Shown here: in pieces, positions 51,392 through 63,300 of the stretch
Position numbering within the stretch: the first letter of the stretch is position 1
How the letters are laid out: each line of letters begins with the position of its first letter
NCBI RefSeq assembly: GCF_052857255.1
Contig: NC_135497.1
Span: 119,736,744 to 119,800,743, forward strand
Direction of reading: 5' to 3'
Length of the DNA: 64,000 nt
Origin: Amblyomma americanum
Taxonomy: Eukaryota > Arthropoda > Arachnida > Ixodida > Ixodidae
Notes under the pieces: model-generated
What the model saw: the letters and a program-made list of their open reading frames with translations, nothing else
Told to the model about the DNA's origin: nothing
Database searches by the model: none
Program-made: the position numbers and the translations under genes

Positions 51392-53587
51392 GGTTGAAGC
51401 TAGAAGATTTACGGCAGTTCTTCGTGGAAGCAAGACTGCACACTTCCTTTGATGGAAGTCTGAAATATGGAACCGAGAGATATGCAAACGTCCTCCGGAG
51501 GAGCATGTATTTGTAAATGTGCCTTTTTTTTTTCTATTAACATGGCTAAAAGTTCACTTGCCATGATTAGTAGTGGAACAAGATCGGCCCCTAGTGCTAT
51601 AAAATGTAGCAGGTGTGACCGGCTGATAGTAGTGCTACTTTGTCGTTACAGCGTACGTACGTTAAAGTCGGTACGTCAGATTTAACGCACTTGCAGGAGG
51701 TTATCAAAGCACCGTTCACAAACAGCAGAAAAGGGGGTGGGGAAGAGCGGGAAGAATTTAGAGTTTTTTTTTCCCTCGCCTGTTTTTTCTCTCTTCACTC
51801 GTTCAGCTGGCGCACAAACGGAAGCCGTTCTTTATTCCATCTTTTCCCCCTGTTACGGAACAGTCCTGGCAGCGCGGCCCGCTAGAGGGCGGCGGCGGCG
51901 ACCCGACGAAGGCGGCCCCGCCCAGTGGCGCCCTCTTCCCACTCGGCCGTGCCACCGCTCGCAGCGGCGACCATTTTCCCGCGCGAAAGCAAAAGGCCCA
52001 GCGCAGCTGCTGCCGCGAGACCCGCAGGCGTGGGTGACGTTTCGGGGCGCGGGTGTGCGACCTGTCTCTGCCGCGTGTCTCGCCGGCGAAATCGCATCGC
52101 CGCCGCACGACAGCCTGACCTTCCCGCCGAAGCCAGCTGACAGCGGCGCCCTGAAAGCGTCCGCCCACAGGGCGTCACGTAACGTTCACCACGCTCGTTT
52201 CTCTTCTGCTCTCGCGTTTCCACGCATTGTGCGAAATATTGCCTCCAGCAACCAAAAGCGCGGAAAGCAAAGAACAAGATGACGCCGGCGAAGAGAGAGA
52301 GTGGAAAAGTCTCGCTAATGCGGAGTCAAAAACGGCACGCGCAAGCTCGCCCAACAAATGTGGAACAGGAACCTTTTATACGGCAATTCACGCCGGTACT
52401 GCCTGGCAAAAGCTATTTTTTGCTCGCAGAATAACCGAGACAGCGAGCATTGAAACAAGTGCCTTTCCGACGCGGCTCAGCTCATCGACACAGAGCTCAC
52501 TCTTTTCTCGCGGCAAGTCGAAACGTTCTACGCAACGTGTAAGTGTAAAGTACACAGGAAAGCACATGGTTCTCGAATGGCTAGAAACATCCCGAGAAAG
52601 AGCAGTTTTTGACGTTTAGCCAGTAGTAATATGCAGTCAGAGCCCAAACACAGAGGACGAGGGATAAGTACGCACTTTACCTGCGTTATGAACTTGGAAG
52701 GCGGCAGCGTCCTCCAAGCGACAAACAAGCAGCCATAGGGTGTACAAGCGAAATATTCATTGAAGCTTTCCCTCTGCACCTGAACGGGCTAAGGACACCA
52801 GAATATAGATGCAAAGGGACATTTGCATTAAATCATTTCCTTGAACATTGAATAATAATATAGATTTCAGCAACAAAGGAGGCTTTGTAGGAAGTAAATG
52901 AGAAATTTCAAATCATGGAATCTGCACCTAAGTGCGCGTTTCTGTTGGGCCCTGTCACTAGAGTACGGCCCACGATCGGAGATGAACGACTTCCAGTCGT
53001 CCCATGACGGGAGGGAAGGCTCCGCGCCACCGCAAGCACCGCGTTTTAAATCCTCGTTTCCCAGAGATTTATTCTTTTTTTTGTCCTCCGAACAACGAGG
53101 CGTGCCGACGCCAACAGCACAGTAGACCCCACCGCCGAACCTGATGTAGCAGTTAGCACATGCAACCTCGGCCAAGGTGTAACTTGAAAGTTTCTGAAAC
53201 ACGCAGAAATAGGCCAGGAAAATCACTGCGTACTGTGGACTTTTTCGATTTAAACCGAAAAAAAAATGCAGATGACAGTGTGCCGAATTCACTTTATGAA
53301 ATTCGGTTTCAGCCGAAAGAGGTCAGTATTGCTGACATGTACGCCCCAGCTTGTTTGCTATTAAGTATGAATTGCAGTCAGTGTCAAGAGAAAATTAACT
53401 AAGCACGAGTGGGAGAAGTGCATGTAAGGAAGGTTTGTAAGCGTAGCAAGCCACCGTCAACGTGAAAACATGAACAAGCGTCACGAAGAGGGGTCATGTC
53501 CTGGCTTCCGCGACGCTTCGGTCATGACGCGAATCATGTGATGGACGGCCCTCTGACTTCTTCCGGAATTATGCTCCAGTAACCTGT
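51392..53587. other. Intron with a GC-rich island
   Basis: 51860-52200 is CpG-rich and starts with the CTCF-like site. Both strands are open in overlapping frames. The rest shows nothing. Confidence 0.35.
51879..51892 (+). promoter_or_regulatory. CTCF-like motif in a GC-rich island
   Basis: The sequence CCGCTAGAGGGCGG matches 13 of 14 positions of the core CCASYAGRKGGCRS. It lies at the start of a CpG-rich block (51860-52200). Confidence 0.3.
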
Positions 53588-53996
53588 TTGCTTTAACGTG
53601 ACAGCGTTAAGGGTCCCGTTGAGTTGAAAACCCGCCGGCAGAGGCGTGAGCGAAATTCGTCACAGAAGCAGGTGGCCCACCAGCTGCCTAGGCAACGTAA
53701 ACTTGTGACGTCATCACAACCTGCACACTGAATCGTGAACAAACTGCCCACCGGGGCAGGTGACAGTCACAGGAATGACTGGCCGCGGTCTCAAGCCCCA
53801 CCGGTGGCTGTGTTTGAAACAGCCACCCGCCAGGGAAGTGGCGCATCGCTTAAACGCCACATCAAGAATGGTACAGGGACTCCCAGCGACCTACGCATGT
53901 AGAGAATGGCCAATTCCGCATATACTATGAGCATCAACCCATTAATTTCATCGCGTCATACGCTTAAGGCGGAGCTTAAGTGACCCTCCACTTTCT
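53588..53996 (-). repeat. Longest copy of the CTTAAGCTCCGCCTTAAG / GACAGCGTTAA repeat
   Basis: One end (53920-53996) matches 11411-11490 and the start of 18276-18760. The other end (53588-53660) matches 12082-12150. This copy therefore links two fragments found separately elsewhere and shows that they belong to one dispersed element of about 400 bp. No terminal inverted repeats were defined. Confidence 0.5.
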
Positions 53997-54515
53997 TGTG
54001 AGATGCTTGCTGCTTTCACAGTTCCTTGAGTGAAGCAGCGAGCAGTTAGTCAACGGTAGGAAATATCTGTGAATCGGCCACAACAAGATAGCGATTCTGA
54101 AATGAAGGCAATTAGACAGATAGGCCTCGTTCCACTGGTACAAGCGGGGCAAGTGTATATTCACTCTTAAAATTTCTTTCACTTACGTTTTCCTCACTGT
54201 GTGATCACTTAACTCCCAAACTTACTTCTTCCTATAGTGACAGAATTTAATTCTGTAAGCTGTGCTCCGAGTACGGTAATACGTGCGTTAATTACTGGCA
54301 AATAAACTGATGCCACTAACAGAGGAGCTGTGATAAAATTCTACGGGATTTTTTATCGCACAGGGATACCATGAACATATATAACCGAAATATGCCGACA
54401 ATTGCTTATCGGAAGTAATATGTGCCGAAAAAAACAAACTGAAAATTGTGTTCTGAAATGAACACCGAAAAAAGTCCACTAAATTAAAAAAAAAACAAGG
54501 ATCGAGAAAGACCTG
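53997..54515. other. Intron, nothing recognised
   Basis: AT-rich sequence without features. Confidence 0.4.
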
Positions 54516-54838
54516 ACCCGCCGCGGTGGCTCAGTGGTTAGGGCGCTCGACTACTGAGCCGGAGTTCCCGGGTTCGAACCCGACCGCGGCGGCTGCGTTT
54601 TTATGGAGGAAAAACGCTAAGGCGCCCGTGTGCTGTGCGATGTCAGTGCACGTTAAAGAACCCCAGGTGGTCGAAATTATTCCGGAGCCCTCCACTACGG
54701 CACCTATTTCTTCCTTTCTTCTTTCACTCCCTCCCTTATCCCTTCCCATACGGCGCGGTTCAGGTGTCCAACGATATATGAGACAGATACTGCGCCATTT
54801 CCTTTCCCCAAAAACCAATTATTATTATTATTATTATC
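54516..54838 (+). repeat. Full-length SINE family A copy
   Basis: It has a complete head with A and B boxes, core, A tail and (ATT)n. AGAAAGAC flanks it at 54505-54512 and 54840-54847, a short target duplication. It is the cleanest consensus-like copy. Confidence 0.93.
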
Positions 54839-55833
54839 CAGAAAGACAGACCCCTATGTGCAGACCATCTCGTAAAAAGAAAAAAATATTGCATCAAACA
54901 TTTTTGAACTAGAGTTGGAATGTTTGCCCAGCAATCTTCGACTGCGCCTCTATGCTCGCGAAGGCATAGAGGAACGCCGCTTAAATATGTGCATAGCGCC
55001 AAATTTTGTCACGAAGAATTCGGCGCAGAGGTTGCCTCATACTAGAGAGATATAGCATAGCCTGGCTGCTCACGCGGAGAGGCAGGTGCGCATGCGCAGC
55101 AGGCATACGGCATTCCGGTCCACGTCTCCGCTCGTATGTCTCCGCTGCGCTAAATCTCTCTAATATTGCGCCGTTTACACTCGTCGGCTCGCTGATGGCA
55201 TAACACCGTGGAGACGGACATGTGAACAAGGGAGACCTACAGCTGCCATATTACCCGCGTATTTCCCACAAGCGCTAAAATACTGCAACATCCGAGAAGC
55301 TCACCATAAAAGCAGTTCCTGTTACTTCCAGTCTTTGTCCACGCGATGGCGTGGCTGCTGTAAGTCCAATGCATGGCCCGGGGGATACTCAACAAACCAA
55401 TGGTGAGAGTTGCCCGAGGATAACCGACTTCGATTCTCCGCGTCAGCCTACCGGCGAAACTCAATTTGCTCCATATTTAAAGAAAAAAGGTAATCGCATA
55501 ATAAAGGATATAAAGGGCGCATTTGTTACTGGCAGGAGAGATAGAAAAAAAAAATAATCACACGTTTTTTTCTCTTCCAAGGACACCTGCAGGCGAGCGC
55601 TCTGTCGAACGCACATTATTCGGCTGATTAGAAGAACTAATTAGCAGCTGAGTTCGGTGACGTCATCGTTTGACATTCTGCAAAAAGTCATCAGTCTCGA
55701 GTAGATCTGTACAAGAGATCCCCAGGACTACACATAGGGCCGCCAACATCGCCTGAACACGCGAGCAAATGGGTCGCCTGTGTAACATGAAGGCAGCTTT
55801 ACAAACACTGCATTTAGCATAAAGTTGTGGTTG
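54839..55833. other. Intron, nothing recognised
   Basis: No supportable feature. Confidence 0.4.
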
Positions 55834-56069
55834 GTATTGGTATATGAGGGCTTACCTTCCCAAAGCGACTCTGGCTATGAGGGACGCCGTAGTGAAGGGC
55901 TCCGGAAATTTCGACCACCTGGGGTTCTTTAACGTGCACTGACATCGCACAGTACACGGGCCTCTAGAATTTCACCTCAATCGAAATTCGACCACCGCGG
56001 CCGGGATCGAACCCGCGTCTTTCGGGCCAGCAGCCGAGCGCCATAACCACTCAGCCACCGCGCCGGCCC
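55834..56069 (-). repeat. Full-length SINE family B copy with perfect 14-bp target duplication
   Basis: Head, core and tail are in order on the minus strand. TAAAGTTGTGGTTG occurs at 55820-55833 and 56070-56083, which fixes both element ends. Confidence 0.95.
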
Positions 56070-56256
56070 TAAAGTTGTGGTTGTTACGCTTCATTGTGCA
56101 AGAGGCATATGAAAGTCGTGCTCTCAGTGGTGCATTTACATTTGAAACAATTTTCTCGAATAGATTCCGGCCTTCTGCGGAACAGCATGAGGGCATGCCA
56201 ACAGAGTTGGTGCCCCTTATGTGTATACTGGGATGGACGTCCTTCCTTCACCGAAA

Positions 56257-56336
56257 ATAAAGGTGTTATCACCTTTATGTTCTAACACCTTTACAAGGGG
56301 TTACACATTTACAACACCTTTACAAGGTGTTAGAAC
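56257..56336. repeat. Palindromic MITE-like cluster
   Basis: A 9-bp hairpin (56257-56265 with 56270-56278, 4-nt loop) is followed by 13-bp inverted arms GTTCTAACACCTT (56279-56291) and AAGGTGTTAGAAC (56324-56336). The word ACACCTTTACAAGG occurs twice inside. Confidence 0.6.
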
Positions 56337-58137
56337 CATTTCTGAAATGCATATCCTATCAGCATGCCATATTTCTTGGTTACAAAGCGAACGCATTGCT
56401 CCATCGCTTGTGGCTGAACTTCACGTACGCGCAGACTCAGGGATAATACTCGCTTCGTCGACCACGGATCCAGGATGTGCTCAGGACACTTCACAGAGAA
56501 TGACACTCACGTGGAGTCTGCAGTGTCTGCCGTGCTTGTTTCCGGGACCTTTCTAAGTGAGCAAGCGTCTATGTTTTGTCTAACTAAAACAGTCGGCTAC
56601 AGCCAGAACCGCAATTCTCACATCGCTCGTGCGTACAGGTGACATCAGGCTGATTTGTAGAGGTGCAAAAAAAAAGCGACTTATAACCTTGCTTCTCCAT
56701 TTTATATCGCAGCCAACGGTTTTGCGCCAGAGAAGTCTCGTACACACACAAGCCACACCGGCAGGAACAGCACAACTCTGAGTGAACAGCAGCCGTCAGA
56801 TTTTTCGCGATTTTTACTGGCACTCGAGCGCCGAATTATACCGCACGGAGGTGCTAGACAAGCTTGACGTCGTCTGTGAGATAAATCACGCAACATAACG
56901 CAGTTTGCGTGACTCAAGTAAACGGAGGGAAAAAAAAAAAGCCACGCTGCATCTGTTCTCAAGCCCCGACAAATAAAAAAAGATGAAACAGAGAAAAATA
57001 CAGCAGTTGTAGGGCGTCGAAAATAACTCATACTGTAGGATGGCCTGCCTCTCCCACCAGCTCACCATCCAGCTTTCAAGAGCTGAAGAACAGCAATGCT
57101 TGCAAGCTGTTATTTTCACACATCGGCCAGCACAGCGTGCAAGAGAGCATATAAAACACTATAAATTACAACTTAATGACACATTGAAAGCCACGTTAGA
57201 GGGTGCTTAAAACTTTATTTCAAATGCTTCACTTTACCGCGCTTAGTAAAATCGTATGCCAGCGAAGTAGAAAGTCTTTCCCTGCGCAAGAAGAGGCCTC
57301 CGAAATATTTTTCGCATCTCTAGCTATAACAGATGACAAGAACCGCAGTGGGTGAGATTGATGAGCGTGGGATGACCATGGACTTTATTGAGCTCAGACG
57401 GCAGGTAAAAGGAAGAAAACGCAACCCACAAAAAAAAAAAAACCTGCTCACCACAGGAATTCATTAAGGATAAATCTAAGGAACACAGGGTGCAACGCAG
57501 AGTTCCACGATGACGGGCACAAATCCCTTCAAAAAATAAACAACGTGGTATACCCCCAATGATGAGGATGACAATAAAAGCCAGAGAGTGATTACACTGG
57601 TCACACGCGAAAGCGACGGACGTTGAAGCCCGAGATATACCGACAAGTCTTCTCGGCAAACGGAAACACCCGCAGCAGCACTTGTATGATGTTTCTCTTG
57701 CTCGCCGCTTCGAAGAAGATCGTTTGGTTCGCCTTTAGAATAAACCGCAACACAAGATTTGAAACAACAACAACCTCTGGCTCTGATAAAAACTGCACGA
57801 AATTACCGTTCAGTAGAAATTGATTATTTAGCTCCCTATGGGTATGTTGACGTTTGTACGGCACGAAAATAGGCATTTGTCGGGGATAGAACTGACCTTT
57901 AAATCTTCCCGCCAGTCGATTCAAATTCGTGGCGTCCTTTCCAAGATGCGCATTGCGGCGTAGTAGCGTAGCCTCTGAGATCCGCGCCCGAAAATCAGTG
58001 TCGGCGCATGCATTTTGCTTTAGAAATCAGCCAGTGATAGCGACACTTGTATTTACTTTTGGATTTTTTTTTTGTGGCTTATAAAAGCTTTGTCTTCGGA
58101 GAGGGTGGCATCTTCGTGATTAGAACGGTGTACCCTA
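56337..58137. other. Intron, nothing recognised
   Basis: A-runs only. No repeat or exon was recognised. Confidence 0.35.
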
Positions 58138-58256
58138 TACACTCTAAACAGAAAAGAGTAAAAAGGAAGTACGTTGTCCTCTAGCAAAAAAACTGCGCTA
58201 GAGGACAGCTAACTCCCTTCATACTCCCATGTAGGCGTATTCTTGTTTACAGTGTA
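58138..58256. mobile_element. Short MITE with TA target duplication (Tc1/mariner type)
   Basis: The ends TACACTCTAAACA and TGTTTACAGTGTA (with one A/T-step change) are inverted. TA lies on both sides (58136-58137 and 58257-58258). The centre holds a second perfect 10-bp stem, GTCCTCTAGC with GCTAGAGGAC. It is about 119 bp with no coding capacity. Confidence 0.65.
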
Positions 58257-58386
58257 TAGCTATATCGACAGACAAAAACTCCAATTTGCCCTCAGCGTCC
58301 CTTTAACTGGCGAAAAAAATTTAAACCACTATACGGGAGGTTGCGCGAGCTTTTCAGACAGTGTTTTGTTTAACAACAATCGGCTG

Positions 58387-58624
58387 CGTTTTTACGGAGG
58401 AAAAACGCTAAGGCGCCCGTGTGCTGTGCGATGTCAGTGCACGTTAAAGATCCCCAGGTGGTCGAGATTATTTCCGCAGCCCTCCACTACGGCACCTCTT
58501 TCTTCCTTTCTTCTTTCACTCCCTCCTTTATCTCTTCCCGTACGGCGCGGTTCAGGTGTCCAACGATATATGAGACAGATACTGCGCCATTTCCTTTCCC
58601 CCAAAACCAATTATTATTATTATT
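58387..58624 (+). repeat. 5'-truncated SINE family A copy (headless) with target duplication
   Basis: It starts inside the linker (CGTTTTTACGGAGG), so the tRNA-like head is absent. Core, tail and (ATT)n are complete. AACAATCGGCTG occurs at 58375-58386 and 58625-58636. The CGGCTG part of the 5' duplication also matches the normal SINE sequence at that point, suggesting microhomology at the 5' junction. Confidence 0.9.
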
Positions 58625-58636
58625 AACAATCGGCTG

Positions 58637-60249
58637 AGCCAAATTTTATGTCGCAATAGCCGGCAAAAAAAAAAAAATGCGTACAGAAGGTCGCTACCGC
58701 AACCTCACCAAGGAGGAAAATAACAAAAAGAGCGTTCAGTGTAGCAGTAATCAGTTGGCCAAGGGTTACTTACAGCTCTTCATGGTCAGAAAGAGCCACT
58801 TTTCCTGGACACCATCCACGCGAGGAGGGGGGCTATCCGGAAATGCGCGCGACGTGCCCGGAGACCATAACACGAAAGTGTACTGTCAGCAAAACTGACG
58901 CGCGGCACCAAAAGCAAACAATGAGCGTCCCTCGCCGCCCTTGCCGGTCGCTTGAAGCAGGCGCCGTTGTTTTCGGGTGCTACGCGAGCGCACAAACGGG
59001 CTTTCAGATGGGCACCGGAACAATGTAAGGAAGAGCTGAGCGTTGGCCAGCACTTCCGTTATAGTGGCCAGACACACCCGGAGGAACACATAACGACGCC
59101 CTTCGAACTAAGAGGTCGTTGTCGGAGTCCCCGAAACACTCGCGCAGAGATGACCGCCCTCGGAAGGGCTGTAGCTGCGTGCCCAGCGTGTTTTAGAAAT
59201 GGGGCCGTGGGAGTCGGCCGTCGGAACACGCAACCAATCGCTCGGGCGATGGTTAGCGTCAACGACAGCAGCGAGCGACCGCGAATCCCACTGAGAACGT
59301 CTTCTTTGTCGCCGAATGCTAATTATCAGACGATGGATATCTTTCGATGCAGAATGATAATAAGGGCCTGATTTGCTTACGTGATCACATTACGCTGTTG
59401 CGCTGCTGCGGACGGACGTCCCAAAAACGGCGCAGGCTCAAGAAGCGCGAGCCCGGAGCCTGCAGAGCCTCGATCGCGCCCCCAGCGTCGGGGCGTAGGC
59501 GCGAAAGAGGGCCCCACGATGCAGCGACGACTGGAGTCAGCGGCGACCCCTGGCACGCAGAGCCGCGAAGCCAGCGGGCTTCCAGAGCCTCTGCCATCAA
59601 CACGCCCGCTCAAGGTTCAATGTCGTCGCCGGGGAGACTTTGATTGAAACACGGCCCCCGGGAAAACGGGGACGTTCCGACCGCGGATGACCCTGCCATC
59701 ATGTCCGCCGAAACACAGCGCGCGCGCCCGCGAGTGAGGACAGCTATCTTGCGCGTCGCCTCCCACATTTCTTGTTTCCAGCCGCCCGGCCCCGCGCGCC
59801 TTCTCCTCATTTTTTTTTCTTGCTTTCTTCGCCTTCCTTCGTTCCGCCCCTTTTGTGAGATACGCACCATCATTCCGTCTTGTTTTTCGTTGGCTTCCAC
59901 CCCCCTTCGCTGGCTTTAGTGTGGAAGATGAATGTTCGTCCTTTCGATCCACCACTCGGTGCTCCGGAGGTCCCCTCGTCTGCGACCCCGATAACCGCGC
60001 GAAAGAAGCGAGGCCGAAAGCAGCAGGCGTGCCCGCCTCGCGCATGCAAAGAGCCGGCGCGCACTGCAGACGGACTCCAACTGGCCGCCACTGCCAACGC
60101 GAAAGACTGCAGAGCGCTCGCAGATCGAACACGCGTCGACTTTCGGCCTCGCCTCCCTTAGATATCCCGCCTAACAAAAAAAAAAAAGGGAAGAAAAGAT
60201 GCGACCATATCTTGAGACATTTCTCCCAACCGAGGGGAAAAGTACTTAC
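58637..60249. other. Intron with a GC-rich island next to the microexon
   Basis: 59380-60160 is CpG-rich with overlapping open frames on both strands. No exon other than the microexon at 60250-60300 has paired splice sites. Confidence 0.35.
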
Positions 60250-60300
60250 GAACATACTGCAGCCCGGTGAGCATGCCGGCTTTTCATTCAGCTGACGCAC
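60250..60300 (-). CDS. 51-nt microexon, probably the exon 5' of the large one in the same gene
   Basis: This is a candidate exon of exactly 17 codons, in phase 0 at both ends. Upstream is a textbook 3' splice site: a CTAAG branch point, then a T-rich tract ending TTTCCAG (AG at 60302-60301). Downstream is GTAAGTAC (GT at 60249-60248). The peptide is VRQLNEKPACSPGCSMF. In the KIAA1755/PLEKHG4 family a short V-R...A-C-x-P...C-x-x-F segment lies just before the WPLC motif, and WPLC lies near the start of the exon at 3889-4519. Strand, reading phase and peptide order all agree with the two exons being consecutive. The reading frame stays open on both sides, so openness alone is no evidence. The call rests on the splice sites and the remembered family pattern. 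Being a multiple of three, the exon could be skipped without a frameshift. Confidence 0.5.
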
Positions 60301-63300
60301 CTGGAAAGATAAATTGAAATCGCACTTAGTTGGGTTGAGACACCAGCAAACAAAGTTTAAATTGGCTTCGCTCAGAGGCCTTAATGTCACTTTTATGAAG
60401 TTTGCTCCAGAATAAACAAAGTTACTGTACATACGTAGCGTAAATATATGCCCAAATGCGCTTACTTCTAAAAAAAAAAAAACAAGAGGAGACGTACGTA
60501 AAGAGCGAAACTGCGAGCGAAAATTGTACATCGCCCCCGTACATAGAGGCACAGGCAAATGAACGTGGAAGTACTCATAACTTTCTGTGGCACTGCAGTA
60601 CAGAAACTATGAGCGCGAGATGACGGCGTCTACAAGCATGATATTTTCACACTCTCGCAAGACTACCATACACGTACGGAGGCTAACAGCTTGAGCTCGC
60701 TGCAGCTTCCATACTGCAGTGGCGCAGAATGTCGACCCCGACTAGTTTTCGCCCGCACTTGTCATAATGAAGAGTACCACTAGGTCTACATGCTGAGCAT
60801 CGGCACTGAATAGCCGTCGCCAGCTGAACGCGGACCCATCGGCAGTGTGGGGTGTAATCATCGGGCAAGTGAACGACTCGATATAGCGTCCTGCATACTG
60901 TGCATTGCCCGATCGCTAAACGAAGGTCCCAGTTATCGAGCTAAAGGCACGACATTATGTTCCCTACATTGATCGACCCCGTTCTTAGAAACAGAAGAAT
61001 GTTCAACGCTGCACGCAATGCCCTCACGGCGAGGAGGCCGCATGCAACGGCACGCCTTCTTCCCGTCGGGGTTTGGTTGGTTTTTGAGAGCTGAGTCAGC
61101 CGCTTGCAGAGAGCCCTCTGAACGGACTAACCTACGAGTGGATTTCGTTCCCACGTTTGCGGCTTCATTTTGGGCGCCGGCACACAAGCAGCAGAAAATC
61201 GCCTCGAGTTGACCCCGTTTGTGGCAGCAACAGTAGGCATTGTTTTCGCCAACTGCAACGTTCTGGCCGAGGCTCTGTTCTCGCGCAGTCAGCGAAGCGT
61301 AATCTGACACGGAAATCAGCATCGCGGATTTCTGTGCGCGCATACGAACGGAAGCTAAACAGTGCTGGCGGTATACTTTAAAACAGCAGCAGCAATAACA
61401 ACAAAACAAAAAAAACGGCAAGAACGGCAATGTTCAGGGAATACGGTCTAGCCGCTTGATCTCATTGTGTACAGACCAAAAAAAAAAAAAAAAACTTTGC
61501 GAGCCTCGAACAAAGCGAACCAAATTTGTATTCCCACAGTCTTCAGCAGCTGCGACGCACGTCAAAGCCATAACGTTGCCCGAAGAGTAAAGGATTCAGA
61601 ATGAGCATAAAACGCGCGAAATTCGGCGCAGCTCTTTATCTGCGAGGCTCGCGGTCCTCCAATGGGCGATATCAATTGGCAGCTGGAGGCGAACGTTCAA
61701 GACGCATCATTTCTCTTCCGGCCTTTTTCCAAGGCACTCAAATGGCGCAGCCAGCGCGGAGGGCGAAATGGAAAGCGCTCGGGCAGCCGACTGGGCGGCC
61801 GTTCGCAGCGCGCAGAGGGGCCGGAACCTCCGGGCACATTCAGGTCTAGCCGGCGCAAATCAATTTTCCTGCTCCACCCCGAGCAAGACATCAAGACCAT
61901 TTCGGAAGGAAACCATAGGGCACACAAATCACGGGATTGTGGGGCGTCCGTCTTATTTAAACTGGTGCTTAGCCTTGCTTCGCTTTGTTTCGTGTTGGTC
62001 GCGTATACAGTGCGCCAGCAGGAGACGTTTGCAGCCGATCCGCGCGCGGCTGTTAGTCGCAATTAATTCCGAGCGAGTCGCTGTAAGCGGCCCCTTATTA
62101 ATAGCGCCATCTCGTGCGCGCTCCCAGTGGAACTGCCCCCCTCTGGGCCAATTAGACGGCGCGCAGTGATTCTATCGGGCCGATGAAATGACTGATTGAA
62201 GCGGCGCAGGCCGCAGCGGAGGACGCGGCCGAATAATCACTCTCCACGTCCAGGATAAATTACGCGTGCCCGGCATTGTCCGAATCGGGACCCAGAAGGA
62301 AACAATTCGCGCGGCGAGGGGTGCCAGAGCGGGCGGAGAGGGAGGCCAGCCGTTTTATCGCCGCCAGCCATCTCGGTAAGGAGAGCATAACCGCTTGCAT
62401 GCGACTGCGAATTGCGCCGGGGAGGCCACGCGCCAAGGCAGGCAGCCCTCCCACTCAGTGCGCAGGGAGCGATGCCTTCCGCCAACAAGGTTGCCGGACG
62501 ATGACCTGGGAAACGGAGACGCTTTGGAGAGAAACATTTGCAACAGAATCGAGAACGAGCCCAGAAAGCGACTGAAGCACGTCGGCGTACGCGCCCTCCC
62601 CGAGCTGGCTGCCAGCCAACAGCCGGGCCGCCGCGGAATTAAAAGTGTGGCCACAAGGAGGTCCCCTTGTCTCCTGTCAAGATTGGCACGGGCCGGGCCA
62701 GACGGCGGCTTCCAGGTTACGAAAACACCAGCGCGACGACGACAGGCGAAATCGCGCGCCTCGAGGTGAAATGTTCGCAGGGGAAGGAAGAACAAGAACC
62801 GGGTCTGCGGTATAGGCGAGCGCAACGCCGCCTGCGACAGTGCTCGATAAACAGAAGGGATAATGCATTCTCAGGCGGCACTCCATTTATTACCTGCGGG
62901 AAGAAAGAAAATCAAGGCGATCGGCGGAGGCCTCCCAAAAAAAGTGTAAGTTGCACGCAGAGATGCACTGCGATGGATCACTGCCTCCCATCAGGCCTGG
63001 TGTGGTTAGCCGGAATTTGTGCCTCTGCGCATGAGCTAACCGCGCGTAGTATGCTCACAAGCATGTTTTCTCCGTTAACCGAAGGAGAGGTGGCTGCAGG
63101 GGCTATCCAAACATATTATAGTTACCGAATATTCGCACTTTATAGTCAGGTCCGTGCTCTGCCAGGGGTGGCGGAGCGTGCAGTCAGAAGCCTCTTGCAT
63201 ACTATATAAGTCTGCACGTCTAGCAGGCCACCGTTGCGGCAGCTAATGGATCAATGATAGCAGATATTATCCACACTGAACAAGGAACGCTATCCAAAGA

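Noticed and set aside
59617..60558. 313-codon open frame on the minus strand as a whole gene
   Set aside because: Only the 51-nt part with paired splice sites looks coding. The rest is intronic or island sequence read through.
61068..61100. GGTTTGGTTGGTTTTTGAGAG resembling a SINE B tail
   Set aside because: Only about 20 bp match, and no core follows on either side.
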